Positions 8,810 to 16,658 of a stretch of DNA of 64,000 nucleotides are shown in pieces. This stretch comes from Halorubrum aethiopicum (GTDB taxonomy: Archaea; Halobacteriota; Halobacteria; Halobacteriales; Haloferacaceae), in the NCBI RefSeq assembly GCF_001542905.1, contig NZ_LOAJ01000001.1, positions 1,860,001 to 1,924,000 on the forward strand, read 5' to 3'. Every line of letters starts with the position of its first letter. The first letter of the stretch is position 1. The notes beneath the pieces are model-generated. The model worked only from the letters and a program-made list of their open reading frames with translations. It did no database searches and was not told the DNA's origin. The position numbers were made by a program, and so were the translations under genes.

Positions 8810-9334
8810 ATGACACGAAGACTGTCCAGACGGCGGTACGTCGTCGGAACCGGTGCGGCCCTGACCACCGGCGCGCTCGCGGGCTGTTCGGGCGGTGGCG
8901 GCGGGAGCGGAGGGGACGGCGGCAGCGGCGGCGGAGACGGCTCCGCCGGCGAACCGGCCGACGACGTGCCGAGCGCGATCGACGACTACCTCACCGAGAA
9001 CGAGGCGCGCCTGTACGAGGGGACGATCGCCGACTACACCGGCGAGGACGAGGTCGTCGTCGACGTGGGTGCCGGCGACGTGGGGTTCGCGTTCGACCCC
9101 GCCGCGATCCGGATCGACGCCGGAACGACGGTCGTCTGGGAGTGGACCGGGGAGGGCGGCGCACACAACGTCGCCTCCGCGGAGAGCTCCGACGCCTCCT
9201 TCGACAGCGGCGACGCGGTCGCCGAGGAGGGCACGACCTTCGAGCAGACGTTCGAGGAGGCGGGGATCCAGCTGTACTACTGTACTCCACACCAGGCCAA
9301 CGGGATGCACGGCGCGGTCGAGGTCGTCGAGTAA
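8810..9334 (+). CDS. halocyanin (Tat-exported blue copper lipoprotein)
   Basis: Second halocyanin, 174 residues. The Tat signal SRRRYVVG leads to a lipobox LAGC with Cys26, then a Gly/Ser linker of about 30 residues and one cupredoxin domain. Copper ligands are His in GGAHNVAS and the Cys-His-Met group in YYCTPHQANGMHG. The start at 8810 gives a normal signal peptide, whereas the frame opens 27 codons earlier without one. A 24-bp direct duplication overlaps its stop codon. It may share transcription with the VOC protein 91 bases downstream. Confidence 0.93.
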   Translation: MTRRLSRRRYVVGTGAALTTGALAGCSGGGGGSGGDGGSGGGDGSAGEPADDVPSAIDDYLTENEARLYEGTIADYTGEDEVVVDVGAGDVGFAFDPAAIRIDAGTTVVWEWTGEGGAHNVASAESSDASFDSGDAVAEEGTTFEQTFEEAGIQLYYCTPHQANGMHGAVEVVE

Positions 9335-9368
9335 CACCGGCGTCAGGTCGTCGAGTAACACCGGCGTC
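9321..9368. repeat. 24-bp perfect tandem duplication spanning a stop codon
   Basis: The unit aggtcgtcgagtaacaccgg plus cgtc occurs twice head to tail. The first copy holds the halocyanin stop TAA, and the second repeats the last codons and the stop in the 3' region. It looks like a recent slippage event that leaves the protein unchanged. Confidence 0.9.
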
Positions 9369-9425
9369 AGCCGGTTCCCCGCCCGTCCGCGCGTGTACAA
9401 GTACCTCGGGCGCGTACCCTCGGGC

Positions 9426-10379
9426 ATGAGTCAACACCTCGAGACGCCCGGGATCCACCACGTGACCGCGATCGCCGGCGACCCGAACGCCAACCACGCC
9501 TTCTACACCGAGACGCTCGGACTCCGACTCGTCAAGCGGAGCGTCAACCAGGACGACGTGGGCGTGTATCACCTGTTCTACGCCGACGACGCCGGTTCGC
9601 CGGGGACGAGCATGACCTTCTTTCCGTACGTCGGGGCCCGGCCCGGCCGCGTCGGGACCGGCCAGGCCTCGACGGTGTCGTTCACGGTGCCGGCGGACTC
9701 CGTCGACTACTGGGCCGAGCGGCTCGCGGAGCGCGGCGTGGACGTCGAGAGGCGAGAGCGGTTCGGCGACGCGGTCGTCGCCTTCGCCGACCCCGACGGG
9801 CTCCCGTTCGAGATCGTCGGCCGCGAGGACGCTCCGGCCGGGGATCCGCCGGCGGGTCCCGTTCCCGCCGAACACGCGATCCGCGGGTTCTTCTCGGTCG
9901 AACTCTCGCTCTCCGACGCCGACGCCACCGTGGACCTCCTGGAGGCGATGGGGTACGAGGAGACCGACGGCGACGAAGCGGGCCACCGACGCCGGTTCGA
10001 GGCCGACGGCAACCGCGGCTTCGTCGTCGACGTGGTGACGGACCCGGCGACCCCGCAGGGGACTCCGGGCGCGGGGACCGTCCACCACGTCGCGTACCGC
10101 GTCACGGACGCGGAACAGGAGGCGTGGCGGACGCTCCTCCGGGAACACGGGCTCCGCCCGAGCCAGGTGATCGACCGCAAGTGGTTCCGGTCGGTGTACG
10201 CCCGCACCCGCGGCGGCGTGCTCTTCGAGTTCGCGACGGCCGAGCCCGGCTACGACGTCGACGAGCCGCGCTCGTCGCTCGGCGAGCGGCTCGTCTTGCC
10301 CGACTGGCTGGAGGACCGCCGCGAGGAGATCGAGGCGGGGCTTCCGGAGCTCGAGACGGGCGTGCCGACGCCGGAGTAG
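9426..10379 (+). CDS. VOC-family ring-cleaving dioxygenase-like protein
   Basis: Vicinal-oxygen-chelate metalloprotein, 317 residues, made of two beta-alpha-beta3 halves. Probable metal ligands are His in GIHHVTAI near residue 10, His in TVHHVAYR near residue 220, and Glu in LFEFATAEPG near residue 270. This order matches the MhqO/PcpA-like group that opens hydroquinone-type rings, but the substrate is not readable. The ATG at 9426 follows a gtacaag element 25-30 bases upstream. The C-terminal residues after 290 are helical (LPDWLEDRREEIEAGL), typical of this group. Confidence 0.85.
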   Translation: MSQHLETPGIHHVTAIAGDPNANHAFYTETLGLRLVKRSVNQDDVGVYHLFYADDAGSPGTSMTFFPYVGARPGRVGTGQASTVSFTVPADSVDYWAERLAERGVDVERRERFGDAVVAFADPDGLPFEIVGREDAPAGDPPAGPVPAEHAIRGFFSVELSLSDADATVDLLEAMGYEETDGDEAGHRRRFEADGNRGFVVDVVTDPATPQGTPGAGTVHHVAYRVTDAEQEAWRTLLREHGLRPSQVIDRKWFRSVYARTRGGVLFEFATAEPGYDVDEPRSSLGERLVLPDWLEDRREEIEAGLPELETGVPTPE

Positions 10380-10398
10380 ACGTCGTTCTTTCGGACAC

Positions 10399-10917
10399 CT
10401 ACCGCAGGAACGCCCACCGCACGTCGACGAGCTGGTCGCGCTCCCCGCTTATCGTCGGCCGCGCGAGGTGGTCGTTGGCGTCGACGCCGCGGTCCGCGAG
10501 CTCTCGGAGGGCCTCCTCGAGCGAGCGGTCCGACCGCTCGACGCTGGCGTCGCGGACGTACGGCACGTCCCGCGGCTCCGCCGCCGAGTTCGCGGTCTCG
10601 ATCCGGTCCGTGAGGTCGCTCCCGAACGCGTAGGGGGGCTGGTGGAACTCCCACCCGTTCACCGTGACGAGCAGCCAGACGTCGCCGTGGACCGCGTGGT
10701 ACTCGCCGGTCACGGCCTCCGGGTCGCCGGCGACGATCCGGTTCAGCACCTCCGTTTTCGTCCGGTACAGCGCGTCCTTGCGGGCGGAAGCGACGTTGCT
10801 CTCGGTGACGTCGCCGCGGTCGTAGGCGGCGGTCGCCTCGTCGGCGAGCCGCTTCGCGACCTTGTTCACCACGTAGAGCGATTCGAGCAGGTCGTCGTCG
10901 GGGTCGAGCGGGTCCAC
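10399..10917 (-). CDS. conserved-looking haloarchaeal hypothetical protein
   Basis: I do not recognise this protein. From the GTG at 10917 it has 172 residues: an N-terminal helical pair (LLESLYVVNKVAKRLADEA, DALYRTKTEVLNRIV), then a beta-rich centre with VWLLVTVNGWEFHQPPYAF, then a charged C-terminal helix. The frame is open 42 codons further to a GTG at 11043. That start would lie on top of the TATA element at 11034-11040 and the extra residues look random, so I prefer 10917. The start remains uncertain, because the implied leader is about 90 bases. Confidence 0.6.
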   Translation of the reverse strand: MDPLDPDDDLLESLYVVNKVAKRLADEATAAYDRGDVTESNVASARKDALYRTKTEVLNRIVAGDPEAVTGEYHAVHGDVWLLVTVNGWEFHQPPYAFGSDLTDRIETANSAAEPRDVPYVRDASVERSDRSLEEALRELADRGVDANDHLARPTISGERDQLVDVRWAFLR

Positions 10918-11033
10918 GGTGTTCCTCGGCGGATCGACGGAGGATCCGCGCGTCGCGGGGAAATGCGTTTCGGGCCGTCGGCCCGGCCGGTCGTCGCCGA
11001 CGACGCCGACCGTGCCCCCCCAGATGGTTAGTT

Positions 11034-11040
11034 CTTTAAG
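11034..11040. promoter_or_regulatory. shared symmetric TATA element
   Basis: CTTTAAG reads almost the same on both strands. On the plus strand it is 27-33 bases before the subunit IV ATG at 11067, which fits leaderless transcription. On the minus strand it could drive the hypothetical gene ending at 10399. Confidence 0.6.
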
Positions 11041-11066
11041 CACGCGGACGAAGGTCCTCTCAAGAA

Positions 11067-11342
11067 ATGTCGTCCGACTCCGTCAAACTGTACTCGGCGA
11101 TATACGTCGCGCTCCTGGTCGCGGCGATCCTGAACTTCGTTCTCTTCGAGGTCGAGCTCTTCGGCTTCACGTACTGGGAGGCGTTCGCCGGAACCATGCT
11201 CCTCTCGGTCATCAAGACGGTCCTCATCGTCGCGTACTTCCAGCACCTGCGCTGGGAGAACCCCTCGCTGACGTACCTGATGGGGCTCGCGCTCGCGTTG
11301 ACCATGCTGCTCATGGCCGCAGCCGCCTACTCGATCTCGTGA
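11067..11342 (+). CDS. cytochrome c oxidase subunit IV family protein
   Basis: Small membrane protein of 91 residues with three transmembrane helices (about 11-28, 39-58, 66-88), the layout of the prokaryotic subunit IV (COX4_pro/CyoD-like) family. The conserved TVLIVAYFQHLRWENPS loop between helices 2 and 3 is the best marker. In other genomes it accompanies haem-copper oxidase subunits I-III. None are adjacent here, so it is an orphan in this window. It has its own promoter. The downstream gene encodes an unrelated acetyltransferase. Confidence 0.85.
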   Translation: MSSDSVKLYSAIYVALLVAAILNFVLFEVELFGFTYWEAFAGTMLLSVIKTVLIVAYFQHLRWENPSLTYLMGLALALTMLLMAAAAYSIS

Positions 11343-11438
11343 GGACGGCGCGGGAACGGCGAGGGCGACGCCCGTGAGTCGGACGCCGGGCCTCGTTCCG
11401 GCGCGGAGCTTTTTGTAGTCGCGGAGACACGCTTCGGT

Positions 11439-12188
11439 ATGGACCTGCGAGCCGCAACCGCCGAGGACGTCGAGTCGATCCGCGATGTAGCGCTAGCGTC
11501 GCTCACCGCCTCCTACGGCCACGCCGTCGACGAGGCGCTGCTGTCGGAGGCCGTCGAGAACTGGTACGGGGCCGACGACGTGGACGACGCGGTCACCGAT
11601 CCGGACACCGTCTTCCCGGTCGCCGTCGTCGACGGCGCGGTCGTCGCGTTCGCGGAGAGCTACGTCGTCGACCGCCGCGAGCGCGTCGGCGAGATCGACT
11701 GGCTCCACGTCCACCCGGACCACCGCGAGTCGGGGATCGGCTCGGCGCTGCTCGAGCGCGTCGAGACCGAACTGCGCGAGCGCGACGTCGACAGCATCGA
11801 GGGGAAGGTCCTCGTCGACAACGAGGCCGGCACCGCCTTCTACGAGCGCGAGGGGTACGAGCTCTCGGGCGAGCGCGTCGTCGATATCGGCGGCGAGCGC
11901 TTCGAGGAGCGGCTCTACCGCAAGCGGATCGGCCGCGAGGGGGGCCTTCGGGAGGGGATCTACGAGACGGCCGACGGCGAGACGGTGTACGTCGCCTTCG
12001 ACGAGGGCGACCGCGGCTCGAAAGCGCCCTTCTACGTCGCGTACGCCGACGCAGACCACGAGACGCGGTACGGCTACTTCTGCGGGAACTGCGAGGGGAC
12101 GAACGTCGCGATCGACACCATGGACGCCGTGGAGTGTCTCGACTGCGAGAACCGCCGGAAGGCGGCGCGGTGGGACGCGGCGTACTGA
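11439..12188 (+). CDS. GNAT acetyltransferase fused to a C-terminal zinc-ribbon domain
   Basis: N-terminal acetyl-CoA-dependent N-acetyltransferase (residues 1-165), with the acetyl-CoA loop HRESGIGSALL near residue 95 and DNEAGTAFYEREGYEL closing the fold. It is followed by a separate domain of about 80 residues carrying FCGNCEGTN and VECLDCENR, two CxxC pairs that can hold zinc. This fusion is a haloarchaeal arrangement, and the C-terminal domain may recognise the target. Total length is 249 residues. A GCTTTTTGTAG element lies 21-30 bases before the ATG. The acceptor substrate is unknown. Confidence 0.85.
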   Translation: MDLRAATAEDVESIRDVALASLTASYGHAVDEALLSEAVENWYGADDVDDAVTDPDTVFPVAVVDGAVVAFAESYVVDRRERVGEIDWLHVHPDHRESGIGSALLERVETELRERDVDSIEGKVLVDNEAGTAFYEREGYELSGERVVDIGGERFEERLYRKRIGREGGLREGIYETADGETVYVAFDEGDRGSKAPFYVAYADADHETRYGYFCGNCEGTNVAIDTMDAVECLDCENRRKAARWDAAY

Positions 12189-12215
12189 CGACCCGACGCC
12201 GTCCCGGTTTCTTCC

Positions 12216-12507
12216 GTGGTTGTCGGCGCGGTGAACATCGCCAAAGCCCCAGCCACGTGCCCCCCGTCGTTCGCGCGGCAGCGAGGCGTTACGCGCCTCT
12301 GGCAGCCGGCGGCAACGCCGCCGGCGACTGCCCCGTTGAGTCCCACCCGACCGCAACCGCCCCGCCCGGCCCGCACCTCACGCCTCCCCAGCCTCGCGGC
12401 TCACGCTCTTCGAGCGCTCGCCGCGTCCCTCGCGGTCGGGTTCGCGGTCACCTTCGGCGACCGCTCACCGGCGCGCCACGGCTCGGAGGAGCGCTCGCTG
12501 CTTCGCC
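12216..12507 (-). repeat. dispersed structured intergenic element, copy 1
   Basis: Nearly full copy, read on the minus strand directly after the stop of the CoA-binding gene and convergent with the GNAT gene. Shared blocks, in minus-strand order, are GTGGCGCGCCGGTGAG, a first hairpin (CGGTCGCC/GGTGACCG), CCGCGAGGGACG, a second hairpin (CGCGGC/GCCGCG outside, GCGCTC/GAGCGT inside), GAGGCTGGGGAGG, GTGAGGTGCGG, GGGACTCAACGGGGCAG and CTGGGGCTTTGGCGATGTTCA. It also carries private hairpins at 12305-12325 (9-bp arms) and 12283-12299. Confidence 0.8.
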
Positions 12508-12930
12508 TCACCCGATCAGCCGCCCGTGTTCCACCTTCATACACCGGTCCTGGATCACGTCGACCCCGTCGGCCTCCGCGGCGGCGGCCGCCTCGTCGTG
12601 GCTGATCCCGAGTTGGAGCCACGCGGTCCCCGCGTCGCCCCGCTCGGCGTGTCGCTCGCGGACCGCCTCGAGGATCCCCGGCACCTCCTCGCTCGGCCGG
12701 AACACGTTCACCACGTCGACCGCCTCCTCGACGTCCGCGAGGTCGTCGTAGGCCGGCTCGCCGAGCACCTCGTCCGCGAACGGGTTCACCGGGATCACCC
12801 GGTAGCCGTGTCGCTGGAGGTACGCCGGCACGTCGTGGGCCGCCTTCCCCTCGGTCGTCGAACAGCCGATCACGGCGATCGTGTCGGCCGAGAGCGCGCG
12901 CTCGAGTCCCGCGTCGTCGGTGATGGGCAT
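12508..12930 (-). CDS. CoA-binding domain protein
   Basis: A 140-residue single-domain protein of the CoA_binding_2 type, a Rossmann fold like the first domain of succinyl-CoA synthetase alpha. The nucleotide loop is IAVIGCSTTEGKAAHDVPAYL near residue 17, followed by YRVIPVNPFADEVLGEPAYDDL and the end signature DRCMKVEHGRL, which is characteristic of the family. It has no ligase partner domain, so it probably binds CoA or a derivative rather than catalysing ligation. The start at 12930 has a TTTACTAT promoter element about 20 bases upstream. Copy 1 of the dispersed element begins right at its stop. Confidence 0.88.
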   Translation of the reverse strand: MPITDDAGLERALSADTIAVIGCSTTEGKAAHDVPAYLQRHGYRVIPVNPFADEVLGEPAYDDLADVEEAVDVVNVFRPSEEVPGILEAVRERHAERGDAGTAWLQLGISHDEAAAAAEADGVDVIQDRCMKVEHGRLIG

Positions 12931-12971
12931 ACGCGAAGGTCGGTCGACGAGGATAGTAAACCCTGGCGGCG

Positions 12972-13571
12972 TCAGGCCAGCCGGATCTCGATCTCCTCGT
13001 CCTCGGAGACCGTCACGATCCCGTCGAACAGCTGTTTGAGGGTGTTCAGGCTCTGGTCGTCGTGGGCCGTCGAGTCGATACTGAACAGCCCGAGACCGTC
13101 GACGCTCTGGACGCGGCCGGTGAACACGTGGAGAAACCGGAAGACCGTCTGGAGGTCCGAGTACATCAGAAGCGTCGACAGCGAGTGGACCATGATCCGG
13201 TTCCGGTCGAACCCGCGGTCGCCGAACGCCTGGAGGAACTCTGAGAGCTTGATCCCGATCCCCGTCATGTCGACCGGCGAGGACGCGTACTTGATCCGGT
13301 CGGACTCGCGGACGTCGGCTCCCTGCTGGCGGGTGACGCAGTCGACGACGGCGACGGGCTTTCCTTCGTAGGGCGTCCGCTTCGCGTAGTCTTTCAACAC
13401 TCGATCCGCCCCGTCCTTCGTCGTGACGACGATCGCACCGTCGCCCCGCTCGGTCCCGTCGGCGAGAACGTCCATCGCGAGCGACCGCTTCCCGGTGAGC
13501 GGAGGCCCGGTGAGAAGCAGGTTCGTCCCCGGCTCCACCTCCGCGTCGAGGTGGGGAGTCAGATCATACAT
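12972..13571 (-). CDS. RecA-superfamily ATPase (KaiC/GvpD-like, haloarchaeal)
   Basis: A 199-residue RecA-like ATPase with Walker A GPPLTGKRS at residues 22-30 and a hydrophobic Walker B-like strand around RIMVHSLSTLLMY. The core strand VVDCVTRQQG is typical of a group of small haloarchaeal RecA-like proteins often found near signalling genes. It lacks the tandem duplication and autokinase residues of KaiC, so a DNA recombinase role is unlikely. It is separated from the CoA-binding gene by 41 bases on the same strand and may be cotranscribed. A TATA-like AAGAATATTAT lies about 100 bases upstream of the start. Confidence 0.75.
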   Translation of the reverse strand: MYDLTPHLDAEVEPGTNLLLTGPPLTGKRSLAMDVLADGTERGDGAIVVTTKDGADRVLKDYAKRTPYEGKPVAVVDCVTRQQGADVRESDRIKYASSPVDMTGIGIKLSEFLQAFGDRGFDRNRIMVHSLSTLLMYSDLQTVFRFLHVFTGRVQSVDGLGLFSIDSTAHDDQSLNTLKQLFDGIVTVSEDEEIEIRLA

Positions 13572-13803
13572 GAGTGTACCTCGATCGCGGGGGGATCGAC
13601 ACGGGCCGCTCGTTCGACGACCGTCTCCGACCGGGATACATCGACTACGGAAAACATCTCCAGTCCCGATAATATTCTTTTTGATCGGTGGCCGCTCCGT
13701 CGGGGGCCCGAGTCAGATCGGTCGAGACGACGGACCCGTCGAGGAGGGGCGAACGCGACGTTCCACGACGACGGCCTCGGAGCCGATCGGTTCGGATCGC
13801 GGG

Positions 13804-13812
13804 ACTTAAAAC
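13804..13812 (+). promoter_or_regulatory. box A promoter of tRNA-Arg
   Basis: acttaaaac about 25-33 bases before the first tRNA base, the usual distance for archaeal stable RNA promoters. Confidence 0.7.
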
Positions 13813-13836
13813 CGTCAGCGAGGTAGCGAGGAGTAC

Positions 13837-13911
13837 GGGCGCTTAGCTCAGTCTGGATAGAGTGCTTGGCTTCGGACCAAGTTGTCGCGGGTTCAAATCC
13901 TGCAGCGCCCA
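13837..13911 (+). tRNA. tRNA-Arg (TCG anticodon)
   Basis: 75-base cloverleaf. The acceptor stem pairs GGGCGCT with AGCGCCC, followed by the discriminator base A. The D arm GCTC...GAGT, the anticodon stem CTTGG/CCAAG with loop CTTCGGA (anticodon TCG, reading CGA), and the T arm GCGGG-TTCAAAT-CCTGC are all present. No intron is seen and CCA is not encoded. Antisense frames here give the well-known false peptide GFEPATTW and are not genes. Confidence 0.96.
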
Positions 13912-14225
13912 TCTGAAAATTGCTTGAAGCGCAGCCAAACAAAACCAGCCGCTAGGGCCGCCCACGGCGGTCGATTCGGCACTTCCGCGTTTCTCGAACT
14001 CCCGAAAACTCCTGCGACCAATCAGTTCCGAGAACGACCCCTCGCAGTCTAGCGATTCGCTCCGCAAACGGGGTTTCCCGGCGGGATTCGGTCGCCAGCG
14101 AAGACGCGGAGGACCGGGATCACCGATGAACGCGGCGTTCTCGGTGGTCGACTGCGACGGCCGAAGCGAACGCGGAACTCCGCGATCCGTGTCGACCGTC
14201 GTAGGACTCGACGGCCCGGGGCCGT
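13912..14225. other. gene-free stretch after tRNA-Arg
   Basis: 314 bases between the tRNA and the Lrp gene. Base composition is lower in GC than the surroundings near the tRNA. I find no convincing frame, no direct repeat of the tRNA 3' end that would mark an integration site, and no clear hairpin. Confidence 0.5.
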
Positions 14226-14708
14226 TCACTCGGTCAACTCCTCGATCAGCGTGTCGAGATCGTAGGTCGCCGGGGCGCGCGACTCGTCGCGCAGGGTCGA
14301 GATGGTGAACGTCGAGTTGGTGCGCTCGACCCCGTCTATCGCCTCGAACTCGCTGATCAGCCGTTCGACCGTGTCCGACGAGGAGAGCCGCGCGATGACG
14401 ACGAAGTCGGTCTCGCCCATCGTGAAGAACGCCTCCGTGACGCCCTCGATGTCGAGGAGTCGCTGCGCGAACGCCTCGTGGGAGTCGTCGTAGTCGGCGA
14501 GCACCTCCACGATGACGGTGACGCCGAGCCCGAGCGCCTCGTGATCGAAGTCGTAGAGATCGTTCTCGATCACGCCGGCCTCCCGGAGGTTGTTCAGCCG
14601 GTAGTGGATGGTCGACACCGGGATGTCGGTCGCCTCGTGAAGCGCCTCCGGGCTGCCGGTGCCGAGGTCCGCGATCGCCTTCAACAGGCGCACGTCGCGC
14701 TCGTCCAT
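14226..14708 (-). CDS. Lrp/AsnC-family transcriptional regulator
   Basis: A 160-residue regulator with an N-terminal winged helix-turn-helix (residues 1-60, MDERDVRLLKAIADLG, IPVSTIHYRLNNLREAG) and a C-terminal RAM effector domain (about 65-145, VTVIVEVLADYDDSHEAF, MGETDFVVIARL). The RAM domain normally forms dimers or octamers and binds small effectors such as amino acids. The ATG at 14708 is supported by the AAATATATACGG TATA element 24-34 bases upstream. It is divergent from the DMT exporter at 14892, which is therefore a likely target. The 183-base region between them is unusually AT-rich. Confidence 0.92.
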   Translation of the reverse strand: MDERDVRLLKAIADLGTGSPEALHEATDIPVSTIHYRLNNLREAGVIENDLYDFDHEALGLGVTVIVEVLADYDDSHEAFAQRLLDIEGVTEAFFTMGETDFVVIARLSSSDTVERLISEFEAIDGVERTNSTFTISTLRDESRAPATYDLDTLIEELTE

Positions 14709-14731
14709 GTCCCGCGTTCGCGGTAGGGATC

Positions 14732-14867
14732 CGTATATATTTCGCCCTACATACTCGGATTCGACTCCAACATCCACCGGTCTATTCGGATCGATGTTGA
14801 ACCAGCATCATATGCGTGATCCATCATCCAAAATAGCGCGTATTACGAGAGATTAATTTAAATATAT
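14732..14867. promoter_or_regulatory. divergent AT-rich promoter region (Lrp / DMT exporter)
   Basis: Two strong TATA elements face outward: AAATATATACGG on the minus strand (about 14731-14742) and TTTAAATATAT on the plus strand (14857-14867). The spacer contains GATGTTGAACCAGCATC, an interrupted dyad around 14793-14809, and catcatatgcgtgatc. These could be regulator sites, but the assignment is inference. Confidence 0.65.
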
Positions 14868-14891
14868 CCGAGAAAGTCGATACGGTATCCA

Positions 14892-15863
14892 ATGTACTCG
14901 GGATCTCTCCGTTCGTCTCCCATCGCCGCGGTCGGCGCGTTCCTGCTCCTCGCGGCGCTGTGGGGAAGCTCGTTCGTCGCGATCGAGGCCGGCCTGGCGT
15001 ACTTCCCGCCGCTGCTGTTCGCGGGCGTTCGCTACGCGCTCGCCGGGGTCGCCGTGTTGGCGTACGCGACCGTCGTCTCTGACCGCTGGGTCCCCCGCGG
15101 TCGCGACGAGTGGCTCGGCGTCGGGGTCGCCGGCGGCTTCGTGATCGCGGCGTACCACGGCCTGCTGTACGTCGGCGAGCTTCACGTCTCGGGCGCGATC
15201 GCCGCCGTGATCGTCAGCCTCTCGCCGGTGTTGACCGCCGCGTTCGCCGCGCTCCTGTTGCCGAGCGAGCGGCTCGGTCCCTTCGAGATCGCCGGGTTCG
15301 CCCTCGGCGTGGTCGGCGTCGCCGTGATCGCCGATCCCGGCGGCGTAGGAGTCGAGGCCGGAGGCGGATCGGGGGCGTTCGGAGTCCTCTCGCCGGAGCT
15401 TCTGGGCGTCGCGTTCGTGTTCCTCGCGGCGGTCTCCTTCTCGGTCGGGGCCGTCCTCCTGCGCCCGCTTCGGACCGATTTCCCGATCGCCGCGCTTCAG
15501 GGGTGGGCGATGGTGGTCGGCGCGGGGCTGCTCTTCGGCGGGGCGGCCGTCACCGGCGAGTCGCCGGCGGCGGTCGTGTGGAACGCGACCTCGATCGTCT
15601 CGTTGGCGTACCTCACCGTCCTCTCGGGGATCGTCGGGTTCCTGCTTTACTTCGCGCTTCTGGATGCCGTCGGCCCGACGCAGCTCCACCTCGTGAGCTA
15701 CGTCGAGCCCGTCGTCGCCGCCGTCGGGAGCTGGGTCGTGCTCGGGCACCTGATCGGCGGCGAGGCGGTCCTCGGGTTCGTCGCCATCCTCGCCGGCTTC
15801 GCCGCGCTGGAGCGTCGCGAGATCGCCGCCTACGTTGCGACGCACCGCGGGTTCCGGACGTGA
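14892..15863 (+). CDS. DMT-superfamily (EamA) transporter
   Basis: A 323-residue membrane protein with ten hydrophobic segments in two EamA repeats, the layout of drug/metabolite exporters. The N-terminal LAALWGSSFVAIEAGL is the hallmark of repeat 1, and repeat 2 holds LSGIVGFLLYFALLDAVG and HLVSYVEPVVAAVGSWVVLG. Members export amino acids or other small metabolites. Being divergent from an Lrp-type regulator favours an amino-acid related substrate, which is inference. The start at 14892 is fixed by a near-ideal TATA element 25-35 bases upstream. Confidence 0.92.
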   Translation: MYSGSLRSSPIAAVGAFLLLAALWGSSFVAIEAGLAYFPPLLFAGVRYALAGVAVLAYATVVSDRWVPRGRDEWLGVGVAGGFVIAAYHGLLYVGELHVSGAIAAVIVSLSPVLTAAFAALLLPSERLGPFEIAGFALGVVGVAVIADPGGVGVEAGGGSGAFGVLSPELLGVAFVFLAAVSFSVGAVLLRPLRTDFPIAALQGWAMVVGAGLLFGGAAVTGESPAAVVWNATSIVSLAYLTVLSGIVGFLLYFALLDAVGPTQLHLVSYVEPVVAAVGSWVVLGHLIGGEAVLGFVAILAGFAALERREIAAYVATHRGFRT

Positions 15864-15893
15864 GCGAGGCTCCCCGAAACGCGTTCCCCGTAC

Positions 15894-16481
15894 TCACTCC
15901 GGGAGGTCGCCGGTGACGCCGGCCCGGAGGTCGCGCCCGAAGTAGTGGCCGACGAGCCCGCAGAGGAGTCCCACGCCCCCGCCGACCGCGAGAAGCGGGA
16001 GCCCCCACTGCCCGAGGTAGTCGAGCCCGATCGGGAGGAACCCCACGCCGAGCACGCTCGAGACGGCGGAACCGCCGCCCGCGAGCGCGCCGGCGAGGCC
16101 CGTCTCGACGTAGTTGGGCGAGGAGAGAAGCAGGCCGACGAGGAACGTCCCGAGCAGCACGCCCGCCACGGCACCGATCGTCCCGCCGACGAGCGGGACC
16201 AACCCGGCGAGAACGGTGCCGGCCGCGACGGCGACGACGGCGACCGCGAAGGTCTTGAGCGAGAACCAGCGGCCGTCGACGCCGACACGACCCGACCCGC
16301 CGGAGCCGGACGCGGCGGTCGACGCTCCGGCCGCGGTCGCCTCCGCGTCCGCCGAGCCGTCGTCAACGGCGGATCCCCCGCCGGCGAGGTCGTCGTCGAG
16401 GAGGTCGTCGAGGTCCTCGAGCGGGTCGCCGTCCGGCGCGGTTCCGGACTCCTCCGCGTCCCGCTCCTTGGAGGGTTGCAT
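15894..16481 (-). CDS. hypothetical membrane protein
   Basis: A 195-residue protein I do not recognise. The N-terminal 80 residues are acidic and disordered (EDLDDLLDDDLAGGGS). They are followed by about four glycine-rich transmembrane segments (roughly 83-105, 108-125, 130-150, 155-178) and a short cytoplasmic end YFGRDLRAGVTGDLPE. No catalytic motif is seen. The ATG at 16481 is preferred because the upstream part of the frame is rich in Arg/Pro with no family feel. It is convergent with the DMT exporter. Confidence 0.72.
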   Translation of the reverse strand: MQPSKERDAEESGTAPDGDPLEDLDDLLDDDLAGGGSAVDDGSADAEATAAGASTAASGSGGSGRVGVDGRWFSLKTFAVAVVAVAAGTVLAGLVPLVGGTIGAVAGVLLGTFLVGLLLSSPNYVETGLAGALAGGGSAVSSVLGVGFLPIGLDYLGQWGLPLLAVGGGVGLLCGLVGHYFGRDLRAGVTGDLPE

Positions 16482-16658
16482 GGCCACGGATCCGGTCCGC
16501 GGCGTCTTGTGTCTTGTGCTCACACGACCTGACTCCGGTCGAGGCGGACTCACGCCCGGAGATAGCGGCGATCGGCGGGATCGAGTTCATCGGAAACCCG
16601 GTGTTGTCGGGGGTCGGATCGGAGTCCGCTCTCCCCGCTGGCGGCCCGGTCTCGGCGG

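Noticed and set aside
13837-14225. Integration site of a mobile element at tRNA-Arg
   Set aside because: I found no direct repeat of the tRNA 3' end, no integrase gene and no composition shift in the flanking genes.
13559-14229. Two antisense frames across the tRNA giving GFEPATTW-type peptides
   Set aside because: This peptide is the known false translation of tRNA genes. The cloverleaf on the plus strand explains the region.
16482-16658. Small plus-strand frame (MCSHDLTPVEADS...) between the membrane protein and the ferredoxin gene
   Set aside because: It has no promoter, enters the ferredoxin gene in antisense and has no recognisable features.
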